The position numbers were made by a program, and so were the translations under genes. The notes under the pieces were generated by a model. The model searched no databases. It was not told the origin of the DNA and saw only the letters and a list, made by a program, of their open reading frames with translations. A stretch of 5,497 nt of DNA from Verrucomicrobiaceae bacterium (GTDB lineage Bacteria; Verrucomicrobiota; Verrucomicrobiae; Verrucomicrobiales; Akkermansiaceae). Below, piece by piece: positions 5,417 to 5,497 of this stretch. Positions within the stretch are counted from its first letter, which is position 1, and the number at the start of each line of letters is the position of its first letter. The stretch lies in the NCBI GenBank assembly GCA_003820635.1, contig RPOS01000181.1, forward strand, positions 1-5,497, in the 5' to 3' direction.

Positions 5417-5497
5417 TGAAATCCCCTCAAGACGTGCTCAAACAGGCCGAGGAACTGCGCTGGCAGCTTCCGCAAAACCTTCACGACCGCATCGCGG
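5416..5497 (+). CDS. feoB: FeoB membrane (permease) part, 5' end only
   Basis: Only 27 codons are visible (MKSPQDVLKQAEELRWQLPQ...). The sequence resembles the last GDI-domain helix that precedes the first membrane segment in full-length FeoB proteins (AEELR...L...I), so this should be the Fe2+ channel part, encoded separately. The start ATG shares one base with the preceding stop codon (TGATG), so translation probably restarts after termination of the GTPase gene; there is no Shine-Dalgarno sequence. Assignment rests on position and this short match, and the downstream sequence would settle it. Confidence 0.65.
   Translation, partial: MKSPQDVLKQAEELRWQLPQNLHDRIA

Noticed and set aside
5395..5420. 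Simple frameshift or sequencing error in feoB
   Set aside because: Not fully excluded. The exact TGATG stop-start overlap looks like a real gene junction, so a split gene is preferred.

Overview
This is a GC-rich window from a bacterial chromosome. The style of the proteins suggests a verrucomicrobium, perhaps near Luteolibacter, Haloferula or Prosthecobacter. The clues are a secreted endonuclease/exonuclease/phosphatase protein with long Ser/Thr/Ala-rich beta domains, a short palindromic element that translates as GHRPPLQ, and a feoB that appears to be split in two. The taxon is an inference; no rRNA or other marker gene is present.

Layout. Bases 1-1626 hold, on the minus strand, most of a large secreted EEP-family nuclease/phosphatase whose 3' end lies outside the window. 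A short divergent region (1627-1743) with two adjacent hairpins separates it from a plus-strand run of six genes. These are a DEDDh 3'-5' exonuclease (1744-2349), a membrane-anchored protein with an apparent PD-(D/E)XK signature (2346-3143), an MntR-type manganese repressor (3156-3587), a DtxR-type repressor fused to FeoA-like modules (3669-4610), a free-standing FeoB G-protein (4607-5416) and the start of a separate FeoB permease (5416 to the window end). Most junctions are 4-bp or 1-bp overlaps or a 12-bp gap. The one real intergenic space (3588-3668) contains a near-consensus DtxR/IdeR operator just before the dtxR-feoA gene.

How the genes fit together. The right half is a ferrous-iron uptake operon: a metal-sensing repressor carrying FeoA-like modules, the FeoB GTPase and the FeoB channel, probably autoregulated through the operator at 3633-3651. 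The adjacent MntR copy keeps all six manganese ligands, so Mn and Fe sensing sit side by side. The left half groups three nuclease-like proteins: one secreted, one cytoplasmic and one membrane-anchored.

The most unusual signal is not a gene. The 8-mer TCTAWCAG (W = A or T) occurs seven times exactly, plus once with one mismatch, in 5.5 kb. It occurs on both strands and in different reading phases, and it forces rare codons (CTA, ACA, TCA, AGA, TTA) on GC-rich genes. Three copies extend to TCTAACAGGC. This is the pattern expected of a genome-wide DNA signal such as an uptake sequence.
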